From assembly GCF_016802725.1 (NCBI RefSeq), contig NC_052679.1, forward strand, positions 1-64,000: DNA of 64,000 nt, written 5' to 3'. This document shows, piece by piece, positions 10,301 through 20,112 of the stretch. The notes beneath the pieces are model-generated. The model ran no database searches. It was not told the origin of the DNA and worked only from the letters and a program-made list of their open reading frames with translations. The translations under genes and the position numbers were made by a program. This stretch comes from Solenopsis invicta. Lineage: Eukaryota; Arthropoda; Insecta; Hymenoptera; Formicidae. The number at the start of each line of letters is the position of its first letter. Position 1 is the first letter of the stretch.

Positions 10301-13167
10301 AAATAACGAGAGAGATCAACTCCTTCGCGTCGCACATGATGTCCCTGCTGCTCCATAAATTAACCAAAACTCGCGATAGCTCCACGCTAAAATACCTGTT
10401 GCTGACTGTCCCAGAGTTCGCCGTGACCAAGGATAATCTGCCGATCGTCATCCACACGTTGGACACACTGTTGAACAACGGCAAACCGCTCAAGTATTTC
10501 GCGATTCAGCTTTACACGAAGGCGTTGAAGAGCGAGCCGCGCTGTTACCGTTTCGTATCTACCGCTCTGATGGATACCATGGAGAAGGATCGTAGCTGGC
10601 ACTCGGACGTGGTATGCGCCCGGGCGATAAACTATATTTGCGAGAGCTGGCCCGAGCACGGCGAGGAACTCGTGCCGCTGTTGTCGCAAATTCTGAATCG
10701 GTGCATCGACCAGAACGGCGGTGCGGCCAGTGCACTCGCGCTCGACAGTCTCTCAGCCTTGTGCAAGTCCGCTGTGATAGGTATGTATCTTGCGTATCTT
10801 TGGACACTAAACAATTTTTTTATTTTTCTAACAAAACATCGTGTTAACCACTATCTATAATTCTCTGTAAAAGTTAAGATTCCCCATGATTTTATTTGAC
10901 AGGCGTTCATTCTATGTGGCAAGTGTTGGCGCCAAAGATGCGCAAGGAGAAGCGCACGGTGGTGCTGGAGAGTCTTTGCGAGCTCTTTGCGAATGTTCCC
11001 TCGTACCCGTATCGTTCGGGCGAAGACTACGACAGCTTCATCGTAGAGGTTGTAACGCTTCTGTGGAGCTACACGATCTGCTACGATACGAGAGTCGCGA
11101 GAGCAGCGTTCAAGGCGTTGAAATCTTACCATGTGGAACGAATTCCTTTGAGTGCTTTACCTTTGGACTTCCGAGCGGACATTAATAAGACGAGTAACGA
11201 AGACACGCGATCCGAGGATTCGCTGCAGTACGTACCAGGCACTTGTTGGATCCAGATGCTGAAGAATGTGAACGGGAGCATCTTAACGGCGGCCGGAGAT
11301 CTTCTGATTTTCTACATTAGTAACGAATTGGAAGGCTTCAAAAAGCGAATATACTATTGGCCGCAAGGAGAACCGCAAAACTTCAAGTACCTACCGGAGA
11401 GAAGCGTAATAAGGGCCGTCGGTGAGTACTTGAGACGAGGCGATTCATCTAATCGGATAGTCACGATGGAATGTTTACGCGTATTCGCTCACAAGTACAA
11501 GAAAGCGATACCGAACGTAAAGTGGGACTTCTTGAAAGAAACCATGCAGATATCAGAGGAGGCGCGGGAGTACGGTCTGTCCATCGCGAGCCGTCACTGC
11601 AAGATCTCGCAGTCAGCGAAATTGTTGATGGAAAGTTTTCTGTCTAAATACACATGCCGATCGGAAGCCGGTCGATTGCTACTGAATGAGAAACATCTGG
11701 TGTTTTACTCGAATCTGGAGGAACTGTGCGAGGCTATTCCGCCGAATAAATTAAAAGGATTTCTCGAAACTTCTCTCTACTATGCCATTGACAGGATTTT
11801 ATTGAACGACGAGAAATCCGTACATCTGTTCAATCACATTATGTCCTCTTATGTCACCGCTTTGAAAAACAACTCGATACAAATAGGAAATCGCACGCTG
11901 CTAACCCTCATATTGGAAGAGATAACGGAAAAAGTCAATTTAACGTCTAAACATTTCGAAAAGTATTTCGCGGCTGTAATGGAATTGCTGGCCAAGGACG
12001 TCGAAAGGATGACGTCGCCTAGTACTTGGTGGGTAGAAACACCGGAAAAATTGAAGACTGCCATCGCTATTAGAGTCCAGACAGCCTTCAAAGGAGATAT
12101 CGGCCCGCAATTCGCTTGGTTGAAAGAACTTGTCGACGCGACTGAATCTAATCCCGAGTAAATATTAATAATAATTATACGTATAGGGGATAGACGAAAT
12201 AATGCGGACACCTGGACAATACATTAATTATTTTGTCGATAAGGGGTTGACCTATCATTTGTTTTTAATATAAATTTTATTCTCGTGAACTAAAGTTGTA
12301 CGATACTATTCGAGTATTATATGGTTTTATTTCAACAAGGATAGAATATGTATCGAGACAAATTGGCGTATGTAATAGTAATCTCTTATTCGTGAAACAA
12401 GTAGTGCATTTCCTAAATGTTCGCATTAATTTGTTTAACCTTTGTAGAACTAGCGTTGAGTGGCCTAATAAATTTTTTTTCTGTCTTTATAGGTTGCAAA
12501 CATATTTGTTGAAAAGCATACAAAAAGTACAGAATGAGTTAAGGTTTGAAAAATTCTGCAATTTTGAAATACAAAAAGACTGGATTCTAGATTTTATAGG
12601 ACACATCGATGCGCTTATGGTAGAGGCTCCAGACGAGAAGAACCGTATAACTTATTACTGTGATATTTTATTCATTCTAGTTATCTGTCTGTCCGGCGTA
12701 GAGTGCCTTCTGCCGAAAAAGGAATCGCTGGTTACTTCGCGAGACATTAGGATAAGATTGTTTCCACAGGCGATCTCTATGCTTATCGATCGTCAAGTTT
12801 GGAAATCCATAGCGCGTCAGGTATGTGTAAATTTATCAATGTTTGTTAGCTACGGATATTTACAAAGATTTGTAATCTCTTGGTTTTTTAATTAAAAAAA
12901 GAAACATTACACTCACGTGTTATAATTGCAATAGAACTTTTTCGTCACTGAAACGAGCGATATGTTTATTATACGTAAATGTACACTGAATCATGATAAT
13001 TTTTTTAGATCATGAAATGGTTGAATCACATGAGGAACAGTTCTGTACCTGATGTATATATATTTGCATTTCAAAATGCATTAATTTTATTAAGGCAAGA
13101 GGAAGACTACAACTCAGAATGGAGAAATTACCTGTCGATTAAAACTCGCGTTGACAAATATAACTAA
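7387..13167 (+). CDS. FOCAD: Focadhesin (FOCAD/KIAA1797 homologue), 1197 aa, nine coding exons
   Basis: Coding exons: 7387-7440, 7522-7584, 7659-7813, 8424-8615, 9336-9784, 9842-10780, 10903-12157, 12493-12820 and 13009-13167. All junctions are GT..AG and phases agree. The product is a helical-repeat protein. Similarity to vertebrate focadhesin (remembered, not searched) is clearest at SLSALCKSAVIGVHSMWQVL (about residue 607), VPGTCWIQML, VKWDFLKETM, and the C-terminal LFPQAISMLIDRQVWKS. Human FOCAD is a focal-adhesion protein also reported to support the SKI RNA-surveillance complex; the insect role is inferred. Human FOCAD is ~1801 aa. The ant-type protein aligns from residue 1 but lacks a central ~500-residue block, and the junction lies inside the long seventh exon. 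The donor at 12158 (GTAAAT) makes an in-frame TAA if the intron is retained. Start chosen because the first exon has no earlier in-frame ATG and a clean donor follows. Confidence 0.93.
7959..8365. repeat. Degenerate inverted-repeat element in focadhesin intron 3
   Basis: The left arm (GGTCGTAATAGGTTCTTAGTG ending near TTGAAACACAGTTTA, to ~8068) pairs imperfectly with the right arm (AAACTGTGTTTCAAGACTG from ~8228 through ATTGAGCGTTAAGAGCCTGACC). Total about 400 bp, AT-rich, non-coding. It looks like an old MITE; no target duplication could be assigned. Confidence 0.65.
8977..9095. repeat. Small inverted repeat in focadhesin intron 4
   Basis: ATTTTTTTGCCATTTTCTAAATAG and, about 60 bp on, the reverse complement of TTTTTTGCCGTTTTCGAAATAG face each other. 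Probably a short MITE remnant. Confidence 0.5.
12183..12253 (-). repeat. Tc1/mariner-like end fragment in focadhesin intron 7
   Basis: Starts TAGGGGATAGACGAAATAAT, followed by GCGGACACCTGGACAATACA. The reverse complement aligns over ~71 bp with 63664-63735 in this window. A GGGG-AGAC-AAATAATG-GGACACC terminus resembles Tc1/mariner-type ends, but only one end is visible here. Confidence 0.55.
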
Positions 13168-14153
13168 GAGAAATATACGTTTATATAAGAAATATTTTTT
13201 TGTATAAAAAAAAGGGAAAATTTTTGCGTTGCGAATTAATTTACTTATCTGTATTACTCAGCCTTGAATTTCATTAACGATATTAACCTTACAATAATGA
13301 ACATCTGTAAATACATCTAATATCCTACCTCATTTGTCTAAACCTTATTACTAATAAAATAATTTCGATTATATCAAGCTTTAAATATGTATATACACTT
13401 TAGGTCCATATTCTTATTGCGTAACTAACACTGGATTCGTTAAATTGTTAAAAATTTCTATATTTAAACGGTGATGTAGAAAAAGATATGCTAATTCGTT
13501 ATTGTTCATTGAAAGATAAACATTTAAAAAGGAAAGAATAATCTTGTATTATTTTCTAACGACTGTAGACGTTTTCCTGAATTTCATTGGAGATATGTAG
13601 ATCTATATGCGACTCGAGCATATGTGAATTTTAGTATTGTTAAATTATCTATGGAGTTAATCGGGAAGAGAACGTACGATTATTAACTTGACGCTACTTT
13701 CACCCAAAGACAATTACATACGACGAAACGGACGCTTTGAAAAAAAATTCTGTTCTAGTAATTCTAATTTTCTAATTCAGCAACTTTTACACACCGTTGC
13801 TTCTCATGTACATAAGTACACGTTAAGATATTTCACAAGCGATGCCGGTGCAAGGAGCGCGAAAATTCTATTGTATAAGGCTTGTATAAATGTAAATTCA
13901 TATAAATATCAAATAAATCACAGAAAGAAACGTACCCGTGCTCGTTGTATACAAAATACGTGTCGTTCGAGACGTAACTTGAATAAAATGGCGAGCTCGT
14001 GAGTGCTTCGTTAGTAAAAGTAAAAACGCATATTAATAATTCCTAACTAAATCGGACGATCCATTTGCGCGGTAGTTTATAAATTACTTTAGCGTTGTAT
14101 ACCTATCTACAATTTCCTCGTCACATATGTTGTATGTGACGGCATTCATAATG
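13168..14153. other. Convergent intergenic region, focadhesin and C1orf43 3' ends
   Basis: Contains AATAAA at 13353-13358, a plausible poly(A) signal for focadhesin about 190 bp after its stop. The rest is AT-rich. A 104-codon plus-strand open frame at 13688-14002 has no recognisable domain and is probably spurious. Confidence 0.55.
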
Positions 14154-15484
14154 CTACACGGACGTCTCGCTATTGTCCAACGTCATCACCGTTAGAGTAT
14201 TGGGTCTTGAGCCAGTTAGGATTTGTTCCTCGGGTGGACGCATTCTAGGCTCCAGAATATTTCTTTTCGTCTCCACGCTCTTCTTGATCGGTGTGCGACT
14301 AGGGCTAGACTTTCTGCTGCTCGGATACGACTTCAATAAACGTGCCCTAAACAATTGATAAATCATACACAAGTCTTTATACCTCTGAGGCCTACGTGCA
14401 TCGATGTAGTTTGATCCTGTCCTATCTTTTTCCAATTCTTAGAACGAAAAGATAAAAAGCGAATTAAATTGAATTTAAAGTTAACCCAGTTAGCGTGTTA
14501 CGTATCTTTTACGTAAATAACGCATCATTTATATTATATAAAAGAAAACGGTAGATACGAATAACCGATGTAAATGTCACGAAATACTTGTTATACAAGT
14601 ATTATTCCCAAATTATGTAACATTTGCAAATTGTATCGATTGGGAAGCTGACATTGAAAACATTGATACAACGGGATCAAAATATTCTTTAGTAACATTC
14701 GAGACGGAGCGTTTAAACTGTTACATCTTCTCGATTGAAAGATCGGTAGATATTCCAAATCATACTTACGCGTCCATCAGCTTTAGAAACAGGCGAGTGT
14801 ACACTTGGTATTCCTCGTCGCCGAACTCGGTAGGGTCGTGCCTCGCATGTTCGTACAGATCACAGAACTGATGAATTATACGCTGTCCACTTCCGTTTAA
14901 CGGAGTGGCGAGTGTGGTGAGTAAATACGCCCTCAGATTCTCCGAGGGGTGTCTCTTCAGGTAATTGTCGTACCTCGTGATCTCTGCCTCTGCAAACAGA
15001 CGCGACGTGAAACGAAGCACGATCCATTACGATGACGGTAACTTACCCCATGATGGAAGAAAACGTTACATTGTTTCTTTACATCGTGACTTACCCAAGG
15101 TTTTAACATCGTCAACCGCCTTCAGTCTGTAATAATGCGGTGGAGCTTGTCCTCCTGGAGTCAAAATATACCTAGAGTCGCTGATCAGCTGTGGCTCGTA
15201 TTGGATCCTGGGTATTACCTCTATTCTTCTCTCTATTTCCTTCTTCAAGGACTGAAAGACATTTTCAGCATGTCGCGATACAGTGATACAGTGAGTTAAC
15301 CTCAAAATTACATGCAGAATCGCACCTTTTTCGTGTCGTGTCCTATGGGAACGTGAGGGCCCCGACGAGATCTCAAAGTGAATCTCATGATCTGTCGTTT
15401 CGCGAAGATGAACAGCAACAATATTGTCAAAACGCCCGCAGCTATAAATATCACTATGGTCACACCGGACAGCTCCTGAGTCAT
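14154..15484 (-). CDS. C1orf43: C1orf43 / NICE-3 family membrane protein, 242 aa, four exons
   Basis: Coding exons on the minus strand: 15326-15484, 15095-15251, 14770-14989 and 14346 down to the stop at 14154. Phases agree at every junction. The N-terminus has one membrane segment (about residues 7-28, VTIVIFIAAGVLTILLLFIF) followed by the family signature KRQIMRF and SRRGPHVPIGHD, then IQYEPQLISD, a YYRLKA motif, and a Ser/Arg/Pro-rich tail (KSYPSSRKSSPSRTPIKK). Human C1orf43 is 253 aa with the same order, so the gene is full length. Knockout screens tie the human protein to phagocytosis and it sits on internal membranes; its molecular activity is not known. The last exon could instead begin at an upstream acceptor near 14446, but that gives an early stop, so the acceptor at 14347-14348 was chosen. 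Confidence 0.93.
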
Positions 15485-15704
15485 TCTCGCGCGGCAACCG
15501 AGGCGGTCTGCCTCCGCGAATAATTGTCAGCGGCGGGTACTACGGTCCTCTCGCGTGAGACTCGTATATCGCTTTGGGACGATAACGTGGTCTGTCATTC
15601 GAACTTTCAAATACAAAAACCTCCAGTCAGCTGATCGGCGCAGAGTCGTATCTCGCACGCATATCGCCTTTTACCAAATTAGATTAGTTATTATTAGATA
15701 TTGA
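15485..15704. promoter_or_regulatory. Probable C1orf43 promoter/5' UTR
   Basis: A moderately GC-rich 180-bp stretch (to about 15660) directly upstream of the C1orf43 start, with CAGCTGATCGGCGCAGAGTC near 15628-15647, then an abrupt change to AT-rich repeat. No core element is certain. Confidence 0.35.
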
Positions 15705-16206
15705 CAGGATTGAGTAAGTTGATTCCTTTTTTCACTAAATTAAAGTTGATTTACAAAATTAATTACATTGAAAAAGTTATATTAAGATTAGGTTAAATTA
15801 AAAGTTAATTTTAAAAAATATTCAAGTAAAATATCGCAATATTTAAAAATTGCTTTAATTAATGAAATAATTACACTATGGATCGTCAAATAAATTTAAT
15901 ATTCCATTTGTAATTTAAGTTTATATGAAGCAACAAAGAAACATTCTTTTGTGTATGTTTATACATACATATATATATATAGCTATTCTTAAAACACATG
16001 AATTTTCACTTGTTAACTTTTTTTCTAAATTAAACATTTACCTATGTAAAACTATATATATATATATATATATATAGTTTTACATAGGTAAATGTTTAAT
16101 TTAGAAAAAAAGTTAACAAGTTAAAATTCATGTGTTTTAAGAATAGCTAGTTAAAGTTAAAAATAATTAACATTATAACTTTTGAACTAGTTACTACGCA
16201 ATCCTG
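15705..16206. mobile_element. AT-rich element family F1, copy 1
   Basis: About 500 bp with short imperfect inverted ends (CAGGATTGAGTAAGTTGA and its counterpart TTACTACGCAATCCTG). It is rich in AAGTTAA/TTAACTT words. Internal blocks such as ATGGATCGTCAAATAAATTTAATATTCCATTTGTAA (in part) recur in order in copies at 19092-19655 and 41154-41694. It contains a large palindrome (separate entry). Confidence 0.75.
15980..16149. repeat. 170-bp near-perfect palindrome
   Basis: Arms of about 85 nt. TAGCTATTCTTAAAACACAT on the left and ATGTGTTTTAAGAATAGCTA on the right close the structure, and the centre is a (TA) run around 16054-16075. I count one mismatch between the arms (TTTTCACTTG against CAAGTTAAAA). 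It lies inside F1 copy 1; the other two F1 copies lack the palindrome. Confidence 0.95.
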
Positions 16207-16835
16207 ATTATTTATTATCTGCATCAAGCTCTTTATTAGTAATCTTATGAAAACAATATTATGCTGTTTATTACATACAAAACTCTATGTGAAAAGAACC
16301 TCGCATTATCAGTATCATTGAAAAAATTAGGGGAAAATGGCAATCTTCCTTAGTCTTATAATAGCAGAATTAAAAATTAAGGAATAAGTTCAAAGTTGAA
16401 TGAGAAATGATGAAGGAACTGCAATGACAAAGCTGGGAAAATATTTGTATATATTTGCATTTGTATGAAAACAGGGAAAGCGTTTGCATGTATTAAACAA
16501 AATAAAGAATAAAAAAAGAGAAGAGTCAGCGTAGAAAAGCCAGTGAGCGAATAAATTCATATTTCAGAAATAAAAGTAGACAATCTTCAATTATGCATAA
16601 ATTTTTATTGATAATAAGATTAGAATAAATTATGAAATGTAAATTATGATTACGTTATTAATATCAAATATAAATGTAAAAATATACTTGAAAATTACCA
16701 TAGATAATAGAATTAAGGTTTATTTCAGAAAACAATTAAAATATAATAATTAAGATTTTTATTAAAAATATATATAAATTCGTTAATTGGAAGAACCTAG
16801 TAATTGTATGTATCGTTACATGTGGAATTTAGCGA
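16207..16835. other. AT-rich intergenic DNA, FANCE 3' side
   Basis: No coding frame and no repeat recognised. TTTATT words (AATAAA on the minus strand) near 16740-16760 could serve as the FANCE poly(A) signal. Confidence 0.4.
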
Positions 16836-18557
16836 TTATATATTTCTTAAAATATTTTCTATAGGTTTTTTGAATAACGTTTCATTGACAGCAGCAACTT
16901 CAGTCATTATAATTTTCTGCTCTTCGGACAAAGCGGTATTAATTTTTAAAAATGACAGGACGAGCTTTCCAAAGTTCTTATCTTTGGAATAATAAAGTGC
17001 CTTTTCCGAGAATAATTTGATAACTTTATCGATCATGTTACGGTCCAGTTTTACAGATAAGAAATTTTGCAATATGGATACGTGCCATGGTTTCAATTCT
17101 TTGACATGTGCGAGAAACTCTCTGAAAAAAATATTAAAAAGTTATTAAATCTACTTTTATATAAAATGCTTAAAATGTAAGTCGAAGATATGTACAGGGT
17201 GTTCGGCAACAGGTGGCAGAAAATTTGAGAGGTGATTTTCAAAGATAATAAGATGAAAATCAAAGATAACAAAATTGTGATGCTTTGCAAATTATATCAA
17301 TTATAAATTTTTAAATATCCAAAATATTTGGACATTACGATTAAAAGAAAACAGTAATTTTGTTATTCTTGATTTTGTAATTCTGAATATTTGAACATAA
17401 TTAAAAAAAGAAGCCTTAATCAAATTTTGTTATTCTTGTTTCATCATCTAGAGACATTGCTTAAGTGTTTCCCCCTCTATCGGTGAACCCTATGTATCAT
17501 GGCTGTGTGTGAAACATACTCTAGGAGAATCGTTTTCTTTCGCTGGTCAAATGTATTCACGATAGTGGTAACCAATGTTACATCTTTCAACTCAGTATTG
17601 AGAATAGGAATAAATATGAGTCGCTGGACCTCATCCGGAAATACTTTTGTGCATTCAGCGATAGCGGATGACAACAAACGAGACGGCTCCTCCAGTTCGA
17701 TTATCTATGAATGCGATGCAAACGATAATTAATATATGAGGAAAAAGTATCTGATAGAATCAATAATATGTCAATTGGTACCTTTGGTAGCAACAGATGC
17801 GTGCAAAATATATTGAGATACTTCAGTCTCTGTTCGATAGTCATATCGTTCATCGATTGACATAGATTATAGATGCCCTTGGAACTCAATTTTCCTGCCA
17901 TCTCATTCACCAATGCGACGAGATCTTCTTCGGGTAGATTTTCTAACTGAGTAAAGTCTATCTTACCGTTATTTCGTTCTAAATTTTCACAAGTGCACTC
18001 CAAGATATCCCATCTTTGCGGTAACGCGATAGCAGCTCTCGTTGGTTCTGGGATTCTCTCGGCTTGTGTGAAGTAAAATTGAGTGGACGGTGGTAGCACA
18101 GACTGATCGAGCCTCGTTTGAGATTCGCTATTGTTCATCGGTTCATCCTTCTCATCGCTGTCTTCACTTTCCGAACGTGTTTCTTCCTCGTTCTACATCG
18201 AAAAATTGCAATATTTACATTGAATGATGTATACGGAACTTGAAGTGGCTTAATATTAGTAGTTTTTTTTTTTAGTTATCATAATTATATCAAGTAGAAC
18301 TCATATCAATTTAGAATTAAATAATGATTGCATTTCTAATGATAAAAGCTTCATTTAGAGACTTATAATTCACAACGTGCCACGCGTATTGGCTCACGTG
18401 CGATTCTAACCTGTCCCGCTATAAGTTTCCACATCGGATTAGCTTGGGCAATGTTATCTTTTAGCGCTTTCTTGATAGACACGAGTCTCGCCATGGTCCT
18501 TTCCGATATCGTGTACTTTTCGAAAAAGGCTTCCGAATCCGTATTTTCCTGCATCAT
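16836..18557 (-). CDS. FANCE: FANCE homologue (Fanconi anaemia group E), 342 aa, four exons
   Basis: Minus-strand coding exons: 18411-18557, 17782-18192, 17520-17704 and 16836-17121, all GT..AG with matching phases. After an acidic linker (NEEETRSESEDSDEKDE, about residues 50-66) comes an all-helical region. Its blocks parallel the C-terminal domain of vertebrate FANCE: LSSKGIYNLC, SRLLSSAIAECTKVFPDEVQ, LQNFLSVKLDRNMIDKVIKL, and a C-terminus ETLFKKPIENILRNI like the vertebrate TTFLRKSLKAALKHL. In vertebrates this domain binds FANCD2 within the Fanconi core complex for crosslink repair. The protein is shorter than human FANCE (536 aa), mainly in the N-terminal half. Start is the ATG at 18557; an upstream ATG at 18585 opens an overlapping out-of-frame uORF of about 43 codons that may reduce translation. 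Family call rests on remembered sequence. Confidence 0.87.
17193..17496. repeat. Inverted-repeat element in FANCE intron 3
   Basis: Starts TACAGGGTGTTCGGCAACAG and ends with a counterpart (TACATAGGGTTCACCGATAG on the other strand). Inner arms AAAATCAAAGATAACAAAAT and ATTTTGTTATTCTTGATTTT also pair. The right end stops 23 bp short of exon 3. The CAGGGTGTTCGGCAAC terminus is of a type common in insect genomes. Confidence 0.65.
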
Positions 18558-19091
18558 TTTGCTCACGTTGCTTTCTCTCGCGCATGTTCGTTTACATACA
18601 CAGTAAATAGACCTTGATAGGCCTGTTCCTTTTACTGAACTTCTTGCGCGGTTTCTGTTCTTTTTTTCTTTGTAAGAAAGAATAAGAGAGAAAAAAAAGA
18701 TAAATTGTGCAAGTTCAGATAAAAAGAACAGATCTTATATATATAAATTTTTTAAAGAAGATTAAATTATATAAGGGTGAAGATTTAAAACATTGTTCTA
18801 TATGTATTGGAAAGGATACAATTTTTTGCTTATCATATGTATTATATATGAAATAATGATGATACATTCCTATAAAAAAATTAAAAAAAACATTTCTTTG
18901 TTATTTTACATAAAAAAACTTAATTTACAAATAAAATATATTAAATTTGTTTGACGATCTATATTGTAATCTTTGTGTTAAATGACTTTAACTTCCTATT
19001 CATAATAAGTGAAACAAAGATTGTTGAATAGAAATGTATCATAATATTATAATATGTATAATATAATAAATGTAATAAAATATATTATAAT
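18558..19091. other. FANCE 5' region and AT-rich spacer
   Basis: 18560-18700 is the likely FANCE 5' UTR and promoter (TTCTTGCGCGGTTTC near 18640). It includes an imperfect inverted pair around TTCTTTTTTTCTTTG / CAAGTTCAGATAAAAAGAACAG. The remainder is AT-rich with no coding signal. Confidence 0.4.
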
Positions 19092-19655
19092 CAGAGTTGG
19101 GTAAGTTAATATATCTTTTTAAATTAAATCAAATTAAAATTAATGCTTTATAAAATGCAATTTATTACAATTACGTTTAAAACTGGCATGAACAAGAAAC
19201 TAACTATCGATGTTGGTTAAAAGTTAGATCAAGATTAAATTAAGTAGAAATTGAAAGCTAATTTTGAAAGTTATTATTTATATTAAATTAGAATGTCGTA
19301 ATTTTTAAAAATTACATTACTTTCAATAATATAAAAATTACAATATGGATTATTAAATAAACAATATGGATCATCGAATAAATTTAATATTTTATTGGTA
19401 TAAATTAAGTTTATATGAAATAATAAAGAAATATTATTTTTTATATATACAGGAATGTATTTTTTGTTTTATATTTTTTTATATATAAATAAATATTTAT
19501 TTTAAGACAAAAAAGTTAATATGTTACAGTTTATGTGTTTTAACTATACGGTTAAAATTCGAATTTAAGTTTATTTAAAATTAACCAAGTTAAGTTAAAA
19601 GTTATTCACTTTTTTAACTTTGTAATCATCCTTTTTAAATAATTACCTACTCCTG
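19092..19655. mobile_element. AT-rich element family F1, copy 2
   Basis: Inverted ends CAGAGTTGGGTAAGTTA and (reverse complement) CAGGAGTAGGTAATTA. Internal order of blocks matches copies 1 and 3, including AATAAATTTAATATTTTATTGGTA and repeated AAGTTAA words. Confidence 0.75.
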
Positions 19656-19662
19656 AGTAATA

Positions 19663-19666
<4 letters not shown>

Positions 19667-19712
<46 letters not shown>
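19667..19712. repeat. (AT)n microsatellite
   Basis: About 46 bp of uninterrupted AT directly after F1 copy 2. Confidence 0.97.
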
Positions 19713-19714
<2 letters not shown>

Positions 19715-19859
19715 ACTAATATAAATTTTATCGCTTATACTACATTTTATTGTACAGAACGAGATAACATAGTTTCGGTAATACGAATTGCTTCATTATT
19801 TCCAGATAAGTAAAAGAAAAAAATCAAGGCGAGTGCACCTCCGCAATCAGCCACGCGGC

Positions 19860-20112
19860 TCATACGGAGTACGCGACGTCAGTGTCGGTCTCGAGTCTCG
19901 AGTCAGTCAGTTTCTGAGTCTCTGATTGTGAGTCAGTCACAGTCAGTCGTGGACGGTCAACGCGCGACAGTCGACGTGTGCGTCGTAAGATCGTGCATTG
20001 AAATATGTGATTAACGGGCAGCGACAGCAGTAACGAGCCTTTGCCAAGCGATTCCATGATCACGTCCGCGAGAAACGATTTACCAGAGTGCTCAACCTTT
20101 CTCGACGGCAAG
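19860..20112 (+). promoter_or_regulatory. imd: Candidate imd promoter and distal 5' exon (with possible alternative start at 20056)
   Basis: A GC-richer block with five TCAGT arthropod initiator words between about 19879 and 19949 ends in a strong donor AAG|GTGAGT at 20112/20113. An ATG at 20056 opens 19 codons (MITSARNDLPECSTFLDGK) ending in phase 0. This would join the imd exon acceptor at 30373/30374 in frame and add 26 residues before the usual MSIL start. No other plus-strand gene lies between 20.1 and 30.4 kb. That imd uses this exon is inference. It could also be the non-coding first exon of a transcript that starts translation at 30395. Confidence 0.45.

Noticed and set aside
13688..14002. 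104-codon plus-strand frame after focadhesin
   Set aside because: No domain, low-complexity composition and position past the poly(A) signal; likely chance.
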